60,713 nucleotides of DNA. Origin: Oscillospiraceae bacterium. Its GTDB lineage: Bacteria; Bacillota; Clostridia; Oscillospirales; Acutalibacteraceae. Each line of letters starts with the position of its first letter. Within the stretch, counting starts at the first letter, position 1. A model generated the notes under the pieces. It made no database searches and was not told the DNA's origin. It was given only the letters and a program-made list of their open reading frames with translations. A program made the translations under genes and the position numbers. This document shows positions 25,816 through 35,386 of the stretch, in pieces. The stretch is from NCBI GenBank assembly GCA_015065505.1, contig SVQE01000007.1, positions 1 to 60,713 of the forward strand, written 5' to 3'.

Positions 25816-26331
25816 TTGTCTGATAAATCACGCGCAGATAAGCTGTTTAAAGAGGCATATAAGCATTACTATTCAGATATATACCGCTTTTGCCTTTCAT
25901 ATTTAACAACGGACAGCAGCTCGGTTGACGATATTGTTCAGGAAACATTTATTGTTTTATACAACAAATATCTTTCGGGTGAAGAAATCAGCTATACAAA
26001 AACCTTTTTGCTGAAAACGGCGCACAATCTTGTTTTAAAGCATATCCGCGACAGAAAGCACGATAACAAGAATATTAGCATAGACGAAATAATCGAAATT
26101 CCCTCACAGGATGAGGATATTGATGAGAAACTGAGCTTTGAAGAATATTCAAGGCAAATCAGCGACGCACTTACACAGCGCGATGCCCAGCTGTTTCGTC
26201 TGCGTTATCTTGAAAATAAAACACTCGAGGAGATGGCACGCGAGCTTAATATCAGCCAAGCGGCAGTCGGCACCCGAGTTTTCCGCCTGAGAAAGAGGCT
26301 GATACTTATCTTAGAGGAGCTGTTGAAGTAG
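25816..26331 (+). CDS. ECF-type RNA polymerase sigma factor
   Basis: 171 residues. Sigma region 2 is visible as YYSDIYRFCLSYLTTD...DDIVQETFIVLYNKY (about 14-55). Region 4 is LRYLENKTLEEMARELNISQAAVGTRVFRLRKRL (about 130-163). ECF factors are usually held by a membrane anti-sigma factor encoded next to them. The following gene fits that position. I chose TTG 25816 because AAGGGGGTGA ends 5 bases before it; the GTG at 25807 lies inside that ribosome binding site. Confidence 0.88.
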   Translation: MSDKSRADKLFKEAYKHYYSDIYRFCLSYLTTDSSSVDDIVQETFIVLYNKYLSGEEISYTKTFLLKTAHNLVLKHIRDRKHDNKNISIDEIIEIPSQDEDIDEKLSFEEYSRQISDALTQRDAQLFRLRYLENKTLEEMARELNISQAAVGTRVFRLRKRLILILEELLK

Positions 26332-26357
26332 ATTCAGCCCCTCGGAAAGGAGAAAAA

Positions 26358-28382
26358 ATGGCTCAGATTAAAATTGACGGCTCAACAATCAACGCAGTTA
26401 AAAATGATGATATTGTTTCATTATTGCAAAAAATGATTAATGAAGAGCTTTCAAAAAGCGATGAAGCGGTTAACACTGCCTTTGTTGATGAATGTGTTAA
26501 TGCACTGCTTGAAATAGAGCAGGATGAAAACAAGGGCTTTGCGGTTTTAATTCCGCTTGTTTCCGCAAATGATTATCTGAACAGAATAACAGGAAGACGG
26601 CATTGGAATGCACTGAGCAGGGGCGCAAGAATTGCGGTTGTTGCGGCTGTTCTTGCAACCTCAACCTTAGCGGCAAATGCGGCAGTTACAAGCATAACGG
26701 GCATTAACCCGATAAAAGAAGCAGGCGTTTTCCTTTATAATACCTTTGAAGAATTAACTTCAAATGATAATAACAAATCAGCTTCACCTTCAAAAAAACA
26801 GCCCGAGCAAAACGAAAATGCCAAAAAGCAAAACGAACAGCAGGGCGATAAAGAAAGTGAAGGCGAAGCAGCAAAAGCATCTGAAAAGACCGATGATGTT
26901 AAAGAAAACGAAGTAACTGAAAAAGAAGATAAAAAGGAAGATAAAAATAACGGGGAGGAAACAAAAGCTTCCGAAAATAATAACGCACCCGAGGAAAAAT
27001 CTCAGAGCAAATCCCCAAAGGAAGAGCACATTGTTCCCGAAAGCATTCCTTCCCCAAAGCGTGACAGCAAATCCGAAACGCCCGTTTTCAGCCATATAGA
27101 AGCTGATTTAAAGGGCTTTAAGCATGATTATATCTACGGTGAAGCTCTGACCTACAGCGGACTCACGGTTTATGCCGTTAACAGCGATAACAGCAGGGAG
27201 GTTATAGCGCTTTCCAAATGCACTAAAACCGAATCGGTTGATATGAACAAAACCGCCGATTATACTCTTCGTGTTATGTATAAGGGCAGCGTTTTAAAAA
27301 TACCGATAACCGTTCGTCCCGATGAGGAAACAAGGGGCTCGAAAATAGGAAAGAGCGAAAGCTTCGATTATCTTGTAACGGATAAAGGAATATATATCAC
27401 CGCATATAACGGCGGTGAAGCAAATCTTGTTCTCGATGAAATAAACGGCAAAATAGTTTATGCAATCGGTGCTTCTGCTTTTGAAAATAAAGAGATTAAG
27501 AGTATTAGCCTGCCGAATGTTAAAAAGATTTTCAAAAATGCCTTTAAAAACTGCAAGCAGCTTTATTCCTGCACGGCACCGCTTACAAAATATATTGGCG
27601 ACAGTGCGTTTGAGGGCTGCGAAAAGCTTCAGAATGCAGACGCCTATTATGCAAGCGATTATCTCGGCAAAAGCGCTTATGCAAAAACGGGAATAATCAG
27701 TATAACGCTTCCAAGCGGAATAAAAGCAGTCCCCGAAAAGCTCTGCTCGGAATGCCCGAAGCTTAAATATGTTAATCTCAGGGACGCTCAAACAGTTAAA
27801 CGAAGCGCATTTTCGGATTGCACGGCTTTGGAAGAGGTAAGCGGAACGGGCAATCTTAAAACGGTTGAGGAAACCGCCTTCTACGGCGATGAAAACGCAA
27901 TCTTTGAAACCGCTCCGAGTGAGCTTGAAACTGTTAAAGCAAGTGCGTTTGCCTATTGCAAGTCGATTAAATTCGGCGAGCTTAAAAAAATTAAATCAAT
28001 AGATGACTGGGCGTTTATGTATTGCAGCGGACTTACGGCAGTTCAGCTTGATGATGAAATTAAAACAATTCCGCAGGGCGCTTTCTGGGGATGCCGCATA
28101 AAAGCAATAGCGCTTCCCGAGGGCTTAAAGCGCATTGAAGCCGCAGCATTTATGAGCACAATGATTACTAAGGTAACCATTCCCGAAAAGGTTGAATATA
28201 TCGGCGCGCGTGCTTTTCAGACCGCAAGCTCGCTAAGTGTAACCTTTGAGGGCAGTCCCGAAATAGAAAACGATGCGTTTTTCAAAAGCAGCAGATTGAA
28301 ATTCTTTGCCTATGAAGGCTCAAGCGCTATTGACTATGCTGTTGAAAACGATATTGAATACACGATAATGGAAAGGAGTTAA
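26358..28382 (+). CDS. Probable anti-sigma factor fused to an extracellular Ig-like and LRR_5 sensor
   Basis: 674 residues. Residues 1-89 are predicted inside the cell, with no HxxxCxxC zinc motif. A membrane helix at about 90-112 follows Arg-rich sequence (ITGRRHWN...SRGAR). Then come a Lys/Glu/Asn-rich linker (about 135-235), a bacterial Ig-like domain (about 240-320) and BspA-type leucine-rich repeats to the end. The position 26 bp after an ECF sigma gene and the inside-TM-outside layout suggest an anti-sigma factor whose outer part senses a ligand or cell-wall state. The N-terminal domain was not matched to a known anti-sigma family, so the role is inferred. Confidence 0.65.
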   Translation: MAQIKIDGSTINAVKNDDIVSLLQKMINEELSKSDEAVNTAFVDECVNALLEIEQDENKGFAVLIPLVSANDYLNRITGRRHWNALSRGARIAVVAAVLATSTLAANAAVTSITGINPIKEAGVFLYNTFEELTSNDNNKSASPSKKQPEQNENAKKQNEQQGDKESEGEAAKASEKTDDVKENEVTEKEDKKEDKNNGEETKASENNNAPEEKSQSKSPKEEHIVPESIPSPKRDSKSETPVFSHIEADLKGFKHDYIYGEALTYSGLTVYAVNSDNSREVIALSKCTKTESVDMNKTADYTLRVMYKGSVLKIPITVRPDEETRGSKIGKSESFDYLVTDKGIYITAYNGGEANLVLDEINGKIVYAIGASAFENKEIKSISLPNVKKIFKNAFKNCKQLYSCTAPLTKYIGDSAFEGCEKLQNADAYYASDYLGKSAYAKTGIISITLPSGIKAVPEKLCSECPKLKYVNLRDAQTVKRSAFSDCTALEEVSGTGNLKTVEETAFYGDENAIFETAPSELETVKASAFAYCKSIKFGELKKIKSIDDWAFMYCSGLTAVQLDDEIKTIPQGAFWGCRIKAIALPEGLKRIEAAAFMSTMITKVTIPEKVEYIGARAFQTASSLSVTFEGSPEIENDAFFKSSRLKFFAYEGSSAIDYAVENDIEYTIMERS

Positions 28383-28385
28383 GCT

Positions 28386-31300
28386 ATGAAAAAGGTTAGA
28401 AAACTAACGGCAGTATTGATATGCTTTGCAATGCTGCTTAGTATGCTTCCGCTCAAAGTGTTCGCCGGAAGCGGCGACCGACCCACCGACCCTGCATTAA
28501 TAGCAGATGAGGATAAATATTACGACCCCTGCTACGATTTTGAGCGTTATATGGATTTAGAGGGCGACGATAACGGAATACACTTTGAGTGGAACCACGA
28601 AACTAAAACTCTTTTTGCAGACGGAATTAAGCCCGAAAGCACGCTTTGCAGATTTTATTTTAGTTACTACAAATTCTATATGTTTAACAATGAAGAGCTT
28701 GCTGAGGAAGCGGCATACGGAAGCACTGATGTCGGATGCTGGGATTGCATAAGCTTTGAGACTAAATATGTTGAGCATATTGTTATCGGAAAGAATATTT
28801 CTCAGATAAAAAATCTGTTTATAGACACGAAGGATATGCCGAATTTAACAGATATTATTGCCGAGGAAGGTCACGAAGGGATAACCGTAATAAACTCTTC
28901 AAATATATTTAGCGGTGAATATGAGGTTGATATTCCGATAAATAATATAACTCTTGGAAGCAGAGCATATGCAGGGAAAACCTATGAAAGTGTTACTCTT
29001 CCTGCAAGTGTTACAGAAATCGGAAAAGAATGCTTTTATGAAGCAGATATAAAGCTTATTGATTTATCGCAAACAAATATAACAGCTATTCCCGATAAAT
29101 GCTTCTACGGCGTTAAGAATTTACAAACGGTTTTGCTTCCGCCGACAGTTGAAAGAATCGGTCAGAATGCATTTAGTAAATCCGATATCGAATACATAAC
29201 CCTTCCGAGCGCTGTTGTTAATCTCGACCAAGGTGCTTTTGCGAGCTGCCAAAAACTGGAAAGCGCAGATTTAAGCAGAATCAATGTAAAAAACCTTGTT
29301 TCAACCTTTACCGGCTGCACCTCACTAACGGATGTTTATCTTCCGCCGATGCTTGAAAAAATGGAATACACTTTCAAAGGGTGCGCTTCTTTAACGCATA
29401 TTGATATCCCTGACGGTGTTACCGAAATAACAGGACTTGACGGAATGAGCTTAACCTCGCTCGATTTGCCGCAGGGCATAAAAACTCTCGGCATTGGTGA
29501 CCCTGGTATTGAAGTGCTCGATTTGAGAGAATACAGCGGTCTTAAATTAACAGGCTCCTGCTATAACAACAAAACTCTCAAAGAGGTTTATTTCCCAAGA
29601 GAAGGTTTTGAAGCTATTGAAGATAATATGTTTGAGTGCTGTTCAAATCTTGAATATGTTAAAATATATTCCTGCACTTCAATCGGCCACAGAGCGTTTG
29701 CAGAAACTAAACTTTCAGAGGTGGAAATTCCTGATAACTGCACTGAAATCGATAGTAATGCATTTCAGAATTGCCACGAGTTAACATATGTTCGTATGCC
29801 GATGGATTTAGGCATTCTTAAAAAGCGCATATCAAACGGCATCACATGGGATAATCCTTTCACGGATTGCGAAAATCTTGAAACCGTTATATATCCGAGC
29901 GTTGCACCGTTTCAGTATAATTCCCGCTCAAACGAATATTCAACTGTTGCAAAACTTCTTTATGACAGCGGATTTTTAACAAACGAAAAATTAACCGTTT
30001 ATATTTATCCTGATACGGATATTGAGCAATATTGCAAGGATTATGGCTTTAATTATCAGTATATAGACTGGGAAATTGAGCGAAATACTGACGTTCCGCC
30101 TCCCGAGGAAGAAGAGGTCAGAGAGCTTACAAAAGAGGGAACAATCGGAAACGGAACCTTTGAGGTCAACGATTACGGTTACAGGGGATATACATCAAGC
30201 CGTTGCCTTATGATTTACGCTAACGGAAGGCTTTCAACAACTCAGATGATATGCAGCAACGGTGTCGAAACCGATATTTCGGAGCTTATGCAGTACTATA
30301 AAATAAAAAATATAGTTTTCAGAGAGGGAACAACTGCAATAGAAGAAGGGCTGTTTGAAAATTATGCAGACCTCGGAAGCCCGTTGAGAATGATTGTATT
30401 CTCGCCGTATGTGCAGGTCGTAGGCGATAATGCTTTCAGAAACTGCGGAGCTCATCAGGTTTTCTTCAACGATAATACAACTTATCTTGCCGGCATTCAG
30501 TGGGAAAAGATGTACATTAAGGATATCGGAGAATACGCCTTTGCCGATAATGAGTATTTAACCTGCGTAAGCATAAGAAAAAACAAGCTAACCGAGATAA
30601 AAGAGGGAAGCTTTTATAACACAGCCTTGTGTCAGAACGAAAAGGATTCGGATTATGCAAAATTCACAATCCCCGACGGCGTTACAAAAATCGGTAAAAA
30701 GGCATTTGGCTCTTTCAACAGAAAAAGCATATGGATAAGTGACGAGCCCGTCGGAACGGACACCGAGCTTCATATGCAGCAAAGGCAAATGCAGGTCAGC
30801 ACAGGAGACGGAACAGCGGTAAGAACAACCAATATTGTAACGGGTCCGTTCAGCTTCGTTATTCCAAGCTCGGTTACCGAAATATATTATGACCCTGAGC
30901 ATCCCGAGGATAATGCAATAGCAACAAAATCAAACGGCTATGCCGATGAGTGGCTTGTTTTAAATGTTGCCTACGGCAGCGCGGGATACAACTATGCAAA
31001 AATGTTTGGTCTCAGGTATAAGCTGACTTCGGGCAGCGAAACGGAGGAAGAATTAAACGCACCGCCGACCTATGATATAACCGACCCGAGCCTTCTTGCA
31101 ACACCGCCGATAACGGGAATAATAAGTACTGATGAATTAATTGCAAACGGTACCAATTCCCGTATGAAGTGGAAATACTATCCCGATACAAAAACCCTGA
31201 CTTTAAATTCAACTCTCGGAAGCACTTTCAGCAACCGAAGTCTGTATTACAGCGACGGCGCTAAGGTTAATAAGGGCGATTTAGAGGTTGATAATCTTGT

Positions 31301-33467
31301 TTTAACAGGCTCGTTTAATCAGCTGTACGGTGAATCAAAGACTTATATAACGCCTTTGTCTTTTTTCAATCCAAAGCATATTGATTTAACAAATGTTAAA
31401 ATGAACAGGATTTTTGACGAAGCGTTTAAGGATTGCACAAGGCTTGAAACCCTGATTATTTCAGGTGAAAACATTTATTCTTTGGGAAACAATCTGTTTG
31501 AAAATACTCCCTCGCTCAGAGAAGTTGTTTTAGGCGAAGGCTTCAAAGAGATTCCTGCAGGCATTTTTGAAAACCATAAAAGCCTGCAGTTTATTGAATT
31601 GCCTGAAACACTTGAAACAATCGGCGCAAATGCTTTTAAGGGCTGCACTGCTCTGCAGAAAATTGATATTCCCGATTCCGTTTATGCAATAGGCGCAAAT
31701 GCGTTTAAGAGCGATGTTGATGTTTTAAGCGTAACGCTCGGCAGCGGTCTTAACCAAATCGGAAAAGATGCTTTCACTGATTTGCTCTATTGCGAAAAGG
31801 TTACTGTCAGAACGGATAAAATACGAACGGATTCATCAGTTATCGGTATTGACTACCGTGATATTTTAGGCAATCTCGGTGCTATGACTGACGGCATAAC
31901 AGTTAATTTCGATAACGGTCTTGAAACTGCTGATTTCAAGGTTTTCGATGATAAAAAGGTAACTAAAATCATTCTCGGTGCAGATATTGCAAATCTTAAG
32001 AATGCCGACTGCCTCAAGTCGCTCAAAGAGATAGAACTCAGCGCTGATAATGAAAATTATTATCTTTCGGGCGGCGGTCTGTACACCTCGGGCAATATCC
32101 TTGCCCTTGTACCCAGAAATATAGAGGAATTTGTTATTGCAAACGGCTGCAAGGGTATCGGCGAAAATGCGTTTTATGCTGCAGAGCTTGAAACAATCAG
32201 CATCCCCGGCAGCGTTAAAACAATCGGCGCTCACGCCTTTGCAAATGCAAAAAATCTTAAGTCCGTTTCACTGCATAAGGGCACGGAAGAAATAGGGGAA
32301 AGCGCGTTTGAAAACTGCGACAGACTCAGATTTATTTTCACGCCGACAAATATGGCTTCAATAGGCGCTTCGGCGTTCAGAGGCTGCGACAAGCTCACTT
32401 CAATCATTCTCAATGATGAGCTTCAAAGCATTGATTCTATGGCATTTGCAGAATGCTCTGCACTCAGAGGAATAGTTATTCCCGAGCATGTTGAAACAAT
32501 CGGCGCAAGAGCCTTTGCAGACTGCAAAGCGCTTGAATATGCATATATCTGGGATGCTTTCCCGATTGGCGCCGAGGTATTCCAAAATGATTCGCTTGTC
32601 AGAGTGTATACGGTTATAGGCTCCAACACCTATGTTTGGGCGAGAGCATACGGTATTCCCTATGTTTCCTATCTTGATGAGGATGCTTTCTACACTGAAA
32701 CAATGCTTCGCCTTGATGTTGAGGCAGGTTATCTCGGCTATTGCGAGGGCGAGCACGGCGATATGGTTTGGCTTACGGTTTGCGAGGCAGATTGCGAACA
32801 CGAGGGCTACAGAATAGGCGTTTGCGAATATTGCAGCGAGTTGCTTGAAGAGGAGCATATTCCTGCAAAGGGACACAGCTATTCCTTTGTAACTCATATT
32901 CCTTCAACAGCAACAGAATACGGCGCAACTGTTTTCAAATGCCGAACCTGCTCGGATACATATAAGATATATGATTCCGAGGAACCCGGTCAGAGTGTTG
33001 AACCAACGCAGACAGTGGTGGGTAACATCGTTTTTGCAAACGACAAAACAGCAACAAGCGGAACACTCGGAGCAAAGGGTGTTGCTGTGCAGCTTAACGG
33101 AGTAACAATCGCAAGAACTGATGAAAACGGCATTTTCAGCGCTCAGCTTCAAAGCGGAACATATAATCTTGTTTTGCACTATGCTCACGGTTTTGACAGA
33201 ACAATTAGCATAACCGTTGGCAGCACGGCGGTTAGCTGCGGAATAATTCCGATAATCGGCTGTGATTTCAACAAGGACGGCGTTATCGACAGCAAGGATG
33301 ACGAGCTGATGAGAATTCTGCTCTTTGCCCGTGAGGGTGATGCGTCATATGTTAAATATGCCGATTTCAACAGCGACGGAATAATTGATTCTGCCGATTA
33401 CGGCTGTCTTACTTCCTGTATGGATATTAACGCAGCAACCTATCAATATCCCGAATACATCATTTAA
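28386..33467 (+). CDS. Giant secreted BspA-like LRR_5 protein with C-terminal dockerin
   Basis: 1693 residues. A signal peptide (about 1-27, ending VFA) precedes several blocks of BspA/TpLRR repeats. Two blocks begin with similar short openings (about 570-615 and 890-950, containing NGTF or NGTN plus a predicted strand-rich start). A Cys-rich region near 1465-1500 (CEADCEHEG...CEYCSELLEEEH) and a carboxypeptidase-regulatory-like beta domain (about 1555-1610, GVAVQLNGVTIARTDENG) follow. The end is a two-repeat dockerin: DFNKDGVIDSKDD and DFNSDGIIDSADYG. It starts 3 bp after the previous stop and belongs to the sigma/anti-sigma operon. Confidence 0.88.
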   Translation: MKKVRKLTAVLICFAMLLSMLPLKVFAGSGDRPTDPALIADEDKYYDPCYDFERYMDLEGDDNGIHFEWNHETKTLFADGIKPESTLCRFYFSYYKFYMFNNEELAEEAAYGSTDVGCWDCISFETKYVEHIVIGKNISQIKNLFIDTKDMPNLTDIIAEEGHEGITVINSSNIFSGEYEVDIPINNITLGSRAYAGKTYESVTLPASVTEIGKECFYEADIKLIDLSQTNITAIPDKCFYGVKNLQTVLLPPTVERIGQNAFSKSDIEYITLPSAVVNLDQGAFASCQKLESADLSRINVKNLVSTFTGCTSLTDVYLPPMLEKMEYTFKGCASLTHIDIPDGVTEITGLDGMSLTSLDLPQGIKTLGIGDPGIEVLDLREYSGLKLTGSCYNNKTLKEVYFPREGFEAIEDNMFECCSNLEYVKIYSCTSIGHRAFAETKLSEVEIPDNCTEIDSNAFQNCHELTYVRMPMDLGILKKRISNGITWDNPFTDCENLETVIYPSVAPFQYNSRSNEYSTVAKLLYDSGFLTNEKLTVYIYPDTDIEQYCKDYGFNYQYIDWEIERNTDVPPPEEEEVRELTKEGTIGNGTFEVNDYGYRGYTSSRCLMIYANGRLSTTQMICSNGVETDISELMQYYKIKNIVFREGTTAIEEGLFENYADLGSPLRMIVFSPYVQVVGDNAFRNCGAHQVFFNDNTTYLAGIQWEKMYIKDIGEYAFADNEYLTCVSIRKNKLTEIKEGSFYNTALCQNEKDSDYAKFTIPDGVTKIGKKAFGSFNRKSIWISDEPVGTDTELHMQQRQMQVSTGDGTAVRTTNIVTGPFSFVIPSSVTEIYYDPEHPEDNAIATKSNGYADEWLVLNVAYGSAGYNYAKMFGLRYKLTSGSETEEELNAPPTYDITDPSLLATPPITGIISTDELIANGTNSRMKWKYYPDTKTLTLNSTLGSTFSNRSLYYSDGAKVNKGDLEVDNLVLTGSFNQLYGESKTYITPLSFFNPKHIDLTNVKMNRIFDEAFKDCTRLETLIISGENIYSLGNNLFENTPSLREVVLGEGFKEIPAGIFENHKSLQFIELPETLETIGANAFKGCTALQKIDIPDSVYAIGANAFKSDVDVLSVTLGSGLNQIGKDAFTDLLYCEKVTVRTDKIRTDSSVIGIDYRDILGNLGAMTDGITVNFDNGLETADFKVFDDKKVTKIILGADIANLKNADCLKSLKEIELSADNENYYLSGGGLYTSGNILALVPRNIEEFVIANGCKGIGENAFYAAELETISIPGSVKTIGAHAFANAKNLKSVSLHKGTEEIGESAFENCDRLRFIFTPTNMASIGASAFRGCDKLTSIILNDELQSIDSMAFAECSALRGIVIPEHVETIGARAFADCKALEYAYIWDAFPIGAEVFQNDSLVRVYTVIGSNTYVWARAYGIPYVSYLDEDAFYTETMLRLDVEAGYLGYCEGEHGDMVWLTVCEADCEHEGYRIGVCEYCSELLEEEHIPAKGHSYSFVTHIPSTATEYGATVFKCRTCSDTYKIYDSEEPGQSVEPTQTVVGNIVFANDKTATSGTLGAKGVAVQLNGVTIARTDENGIFSAQLQSGTYNLVLHYAHGFDRTISITVGSTAVSCGIIPIIGCDFNKDGVIDSKDDELMRILLFAREGDASYVKYADFNSDGIIDSADYGCLTSCMDINAATYQYPEYII

Positions 33468-33475
33468 CAGTAAAA

Positions 33476-33506
33476 GCATATACAGGGGTCTGACCCCTGT
33501 ATACGC
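33476..33506. repeat. Dispersed palindrome (catatacaggggtc type)
   Basis: Near-perfect palindrome tatacaggggtctgacccct followed by gtata, the same family as the unit starts in the 19.5-20.3-kb tandem array. It lies just after the giant LRR gene and could act as a weak terminator hairpin. Confidence 0.8.
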
Positions 33507-33545
33507 ATATATGCGACTATCAACAACTGCTCGAAAACATATAGA

Positions 33546-33756
33546 CCCCTCATCAGTCAGCTTGCGCTGACAGCTTTTGCTAGCGCAGACGCTCCCCTCT
33601 GTCAGTCTTGCGACTGACATCTCCCCGTTAAGCGGGGAGTACCACAAGGGGAAGCTATGAGAAAACCTAATCCCTATAACCTAACACCTGAATTAATTGT
33701 CCGAGCGAAGCGAGTAACCTCAAACTCGGAACTCGGGGCTCGAAACTCGCAACTAA
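33546..33756. repeat. REP/MITE-like repeat plus composite actcg module upstream of infC
   Basis: 33546-33656 is the reverse-oriented palindromic family: gtcagcttgcgctgac, gtcagtcttgcgactgac and ctccccgttaagcggggag stems. 33690-33755 is the composite module: aattaattgtccgagcgaag, then a copy of the ftsY-flanking repeat whose 26 bp at 33724-33749 are identical to part of 12081-12111. With the promoter and leader below, this accounts for the 483-bp stretch without a gene. Confidence 0.8.
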
Positions 33757-33766
33757 CAAAAAATTG

Positions 33767-33795
33767 TTGACAAACCTTTTTATTTATGCTATTAT
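33767..33795 (+). promoter_or_regulatory. Sigma-A promoter of infC-rpmI-rplT
   Basis: TTGACA (33767-33772), a 17-bp spacer and TATTAT (33790-33795). It is close to consensus and correctly placed before the leader, directly after a dispersed repeat. Confidence 0.85.
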
Positions 33796-33802
33796 AACTG
33801 CA

Positions 33803-33912
33803 CAACAAAGCAGAACGCGCTCCGTTCTCCCCTTCAGCGTAAGTAAAAAGGGCAATACTTAACTATCAAAGTATTAAGTACGGGCGTTTTGCGTTCGTAC
33901 TTATTTTTTTGA
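33803..33912 (+). promoter_or_regulatory. infC leader with transcription attenuator (L20-leader-like)
   Basis: The ~110-nt leader contains AATACTT/AAGTATT arms. Then comes an 11-bp terminator stem with two G-U pairs (AAGTACGGGCG 33876-33886, loop TTTTG, CGTTCGTACTT 33892-33902) followed by A-T7. In Bacillota, L20 binds such leaders and promotes termination ahead of infC, giving feedback control. Assignment to that class is from position and terminator; the L20-binding mimic was not modelled. Confidence 0.7.
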
Positions 33913-33949
33913 GCTAAGTGCTTAAAATAATTTTAGAGAGGTGTTTTTT

Positions 33950-34468
33950 ATCAGCAAAGATGCTCCCCAGCTTAACGGCGAAATCAAAGATAAGGAGTTA
34001 AGAGTAATTTCCGACACAGGCGAACAGCTTGGTATTATGAGTGCAAAAGAGGCTCAGCAGCTTGCAGATGCAAAGGGCGTTGACCTTGTTAAGATTGCTC
34101 CTCAGGCAAAGCCCCCTGTTGTTAAGATTATGGATTACTCCAAATATCGCTACGAACAGTCTAAGCGCGAAAAGGAAAATCGCAAGAAGCAAAAAATAGT
34201 TGAAACTAAGGAAATCAGACTTTCAATTAATATTGATATCGGCGATTTCAACACTAAGGTTAACCAGGCAAGAAAGTTCCTTTCTAAAGGAGACAAGGTT
34301 AAAGTATCTATCAGGCTTCGCGGAAGAGAAATGGCTCATGCCAATCTTGCGGAAGATAATATGATGCGCTTTGCCGAGGAACTCAGTGAAGAGGCAACTG
34401 TTGATAAGAAACCAAAGCTCGAAGGCCGTCAGGTTCTTATGTTCCTGAGCCCGAAAGCATCAAAATAA
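33950..34468 (+). CDS. infC: Translation initiation factor IF-3 with proposed ATC start
   Basis: 172 residues. IF-3 blocks 50S joining and checks the start codon and initiator tRNA on 30S. The N-terminal domain is [24 protein letters not shown]. The linker is Lys-rich around [15 protein letters not shown]. The C-terminal domain has [17 protein letters not shown] and [14 protein letters not shown]. No ATG, GTG or TTG fits the ribosome binding site AGAGAGGTG (33935-33943): the only upstream candidate, GTG 33941, lies inside it. ATC at 33950, six bases downstream, matches the known use of AUU/AUC starts for infC autoregulation. Confidence 0.93.
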   Translation: MSKDAPQLNGEIKDKELRVISDTGEQLGIMSAKEAQQLADAKGVDLVKIAPQAKPPVVKIMDYSKYRYEQSKREKENRKKQKIVETKEIRLSINIDIGDFNTKVNQARKFLSKGDKVKVSIRLRGREMAHANLAEDNMMRFAEELSEEATVDKKPKLEGRQVLMFLSPKASK

Positions 34469-34496
34469 GTTAATTATTTTTACGGAGGAAATAAAT

Positions 34497-34694
34497 ATGC
34501 CTAAAATTAAAACACACAGCGGCGCTAAAAAGCGTTTTAAGAAGACAAAGAGCGGCAAAGTAACAAGATCACACGCTTACACTTCACACATTCTTACAAA
34601 GAAGTCAACAAAGCGCAAGAGAAACCTTCGCAAGCAGGTTGTTGCCGATGTAACAAACCAGAATCAGTTAAAGAGACTTATTCCTTATAAGTAA
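34497..34694 (+). CDS. rpmI: 50S ribosomal protein bL35
   Basis: 65 residues, very basic, starting [20 protein letters not shown] with the family ending LKRLIPYK. Part of the 50S subunit. GGAGG precedes the ATG. It is 28 bp from infC and 35 bp from rplT. Confidence 0.97.
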   Translation: MPKIKTHSGAKKRFKKTKSGKVTRSHAYTSHILTKKSTKRKRNLRKQVVADVTNQNQLKRLIPYK

Positions 34695-34729
34695 GGATTA
34701 CTTGATAAAATAATCGGAGGTAATTAATT

Positions 34730-35083
34730 ATGGCTAGAATTAAAGGCGCTATGGCGACTCGTAAAAGAAGAAAAAAGGTATTAAAGGCAGCTAAGGGCTA
34801 CTACGGCTCAAAGCACGCTCTCTTCAAAACAGCTAAGCAGGCTGTTATGAAGAGCGGTCAGTATGCATACATCGGAAGAAAGCAGAAGAAGAGAGATTTC
34901 AGAAGACTCTGGATTACCCGTATTTCAGCTGCTTGCAAAATGAACGGAATGAACTATTCAACATTTATGAACGGTTTAAAGAAAGCAAACATCGACCTTA
35001 ACAGAAAGATGCTTTCAGAAATTGCAATTTCCGATCCCGAAGCATTCACAGCTCTCACAGAAGCTGCTAAAAAAGCTTTATAA
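34730..35083 (+). CDS. rplT: 50S ribosomal protein bL20
   Basis: 117 residues, normal length. bL20 is an early assembly protein of the 50S subunit and, in Bacillota, the feedback repressor of this operon through the leader. It starts [19 protein letters not shown], with the conserved [16 protein letters not shown] block. CGGAGG precedes the ATG. Confidence 0.97.
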   Translation: MARIKGAMATRKRRKKVLKAAKGYYGSKHALFKTAKQAVMKSGQYAYIGRKQKKRDFRRLWITRISAACKMNGMNYSTFMNGLKKANIDLNRKMLSEIAISDPEAFTALTEAAKKAL

Positions 35084-35090
35084 AAACATT

Positions 35091-35113
35091 AAAGAGCGGT
35101 TATCCGCTCTTTT
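35091..35113 (+). terminator. Terminator of infC-rpmI-rplT
   Basis: AAAGAGCGG, loop TTAT, CCGCTCTTT with a following T-rich run. Confidence 0.9.
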
Positions 35114-35120
35114 GTTTTTG

Positions 35121-35149
35121 TTGAAAGTTTAAAAGATTTGTGATATAAT
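35121..35149 (+). promoter_or_regulatory. Sigma-A promoter of the 54-residue protein gene
   Basis: TTGAAA (35121-35126), a 17-bp spacer and TATAAT (35144-35149), 26 bp before the ATG. Confidence 0.8.
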
Positions 35150-35175
35150 ATTAAAAAAGCAGTATGGAGGCAAAT

Positions 35176-35340
35176 ATGGAAAGGCAAACAGTAAATATTA
35201 AAATTATCACTGAAGGCGATAATTGCGAAATGAGCAGCGAAGAAATTAAAAAATGGTATGAAACAAAAATTTCAGAGCTTTTCAATTCGCAATACGGAAC
35301 TCCTGAAATTGAAGTTGAATTAAAAAGAGAAGAAATATAA
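35176..35340 (+). CDS. Small hypothetical protein (54 residues)
   Basis: A short gene with its own promoter, GGAGG six bases before the ATG, and a terminator after it. The product is mixed-charge and soluble (MERQTVNIKIITEGD at the start, IEVELKREEI at the end), with no recognisable family. Good signals on both sides argue that it is real. Confidence 0.7.
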   Translation: MERQTVNIKIITEGDNCEMSSEEIKKWYETKISELFNSQYGTPEIEVELKREEI

Positions 35341-35346
35341 TAAAAT

Positions 35347-35384
35347 AAAACACCTTGTTAATACTAATAACGAGGTGTTTTTTA
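35347..35384 (+). terminator. Terminator hairpin whose 3' arm holds the spoVAD ribosome binding site
   Basis: 14-bp stem with one G-U pair: AAAACACCTTGTTA (35347-35360), loop ATACTAA, TAACGAGGTGTTTT (35368-35381), then T2. The only ribosome binding site before spoVAD, GAGGTG (35372-35377), lies in the 3' arm, so folding would end transcription or hide the site. Confidence 0.8.
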
Positions 35385-35386
35385 CT

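Noticed and set aside
27294-32897. Minus-strand frames of 120-165 residues opposite the LRR genes
   Set aside because: They lie antisense to clearly repeated LRR coding sequence, lack ribosome binding sites and have low-complexity composition.
33941-33949. GTG 33941 as the infC start
   Set aside because: It lies inside the only ribosome binding site, AGAGAGGTG, and adds residues absent from the family.
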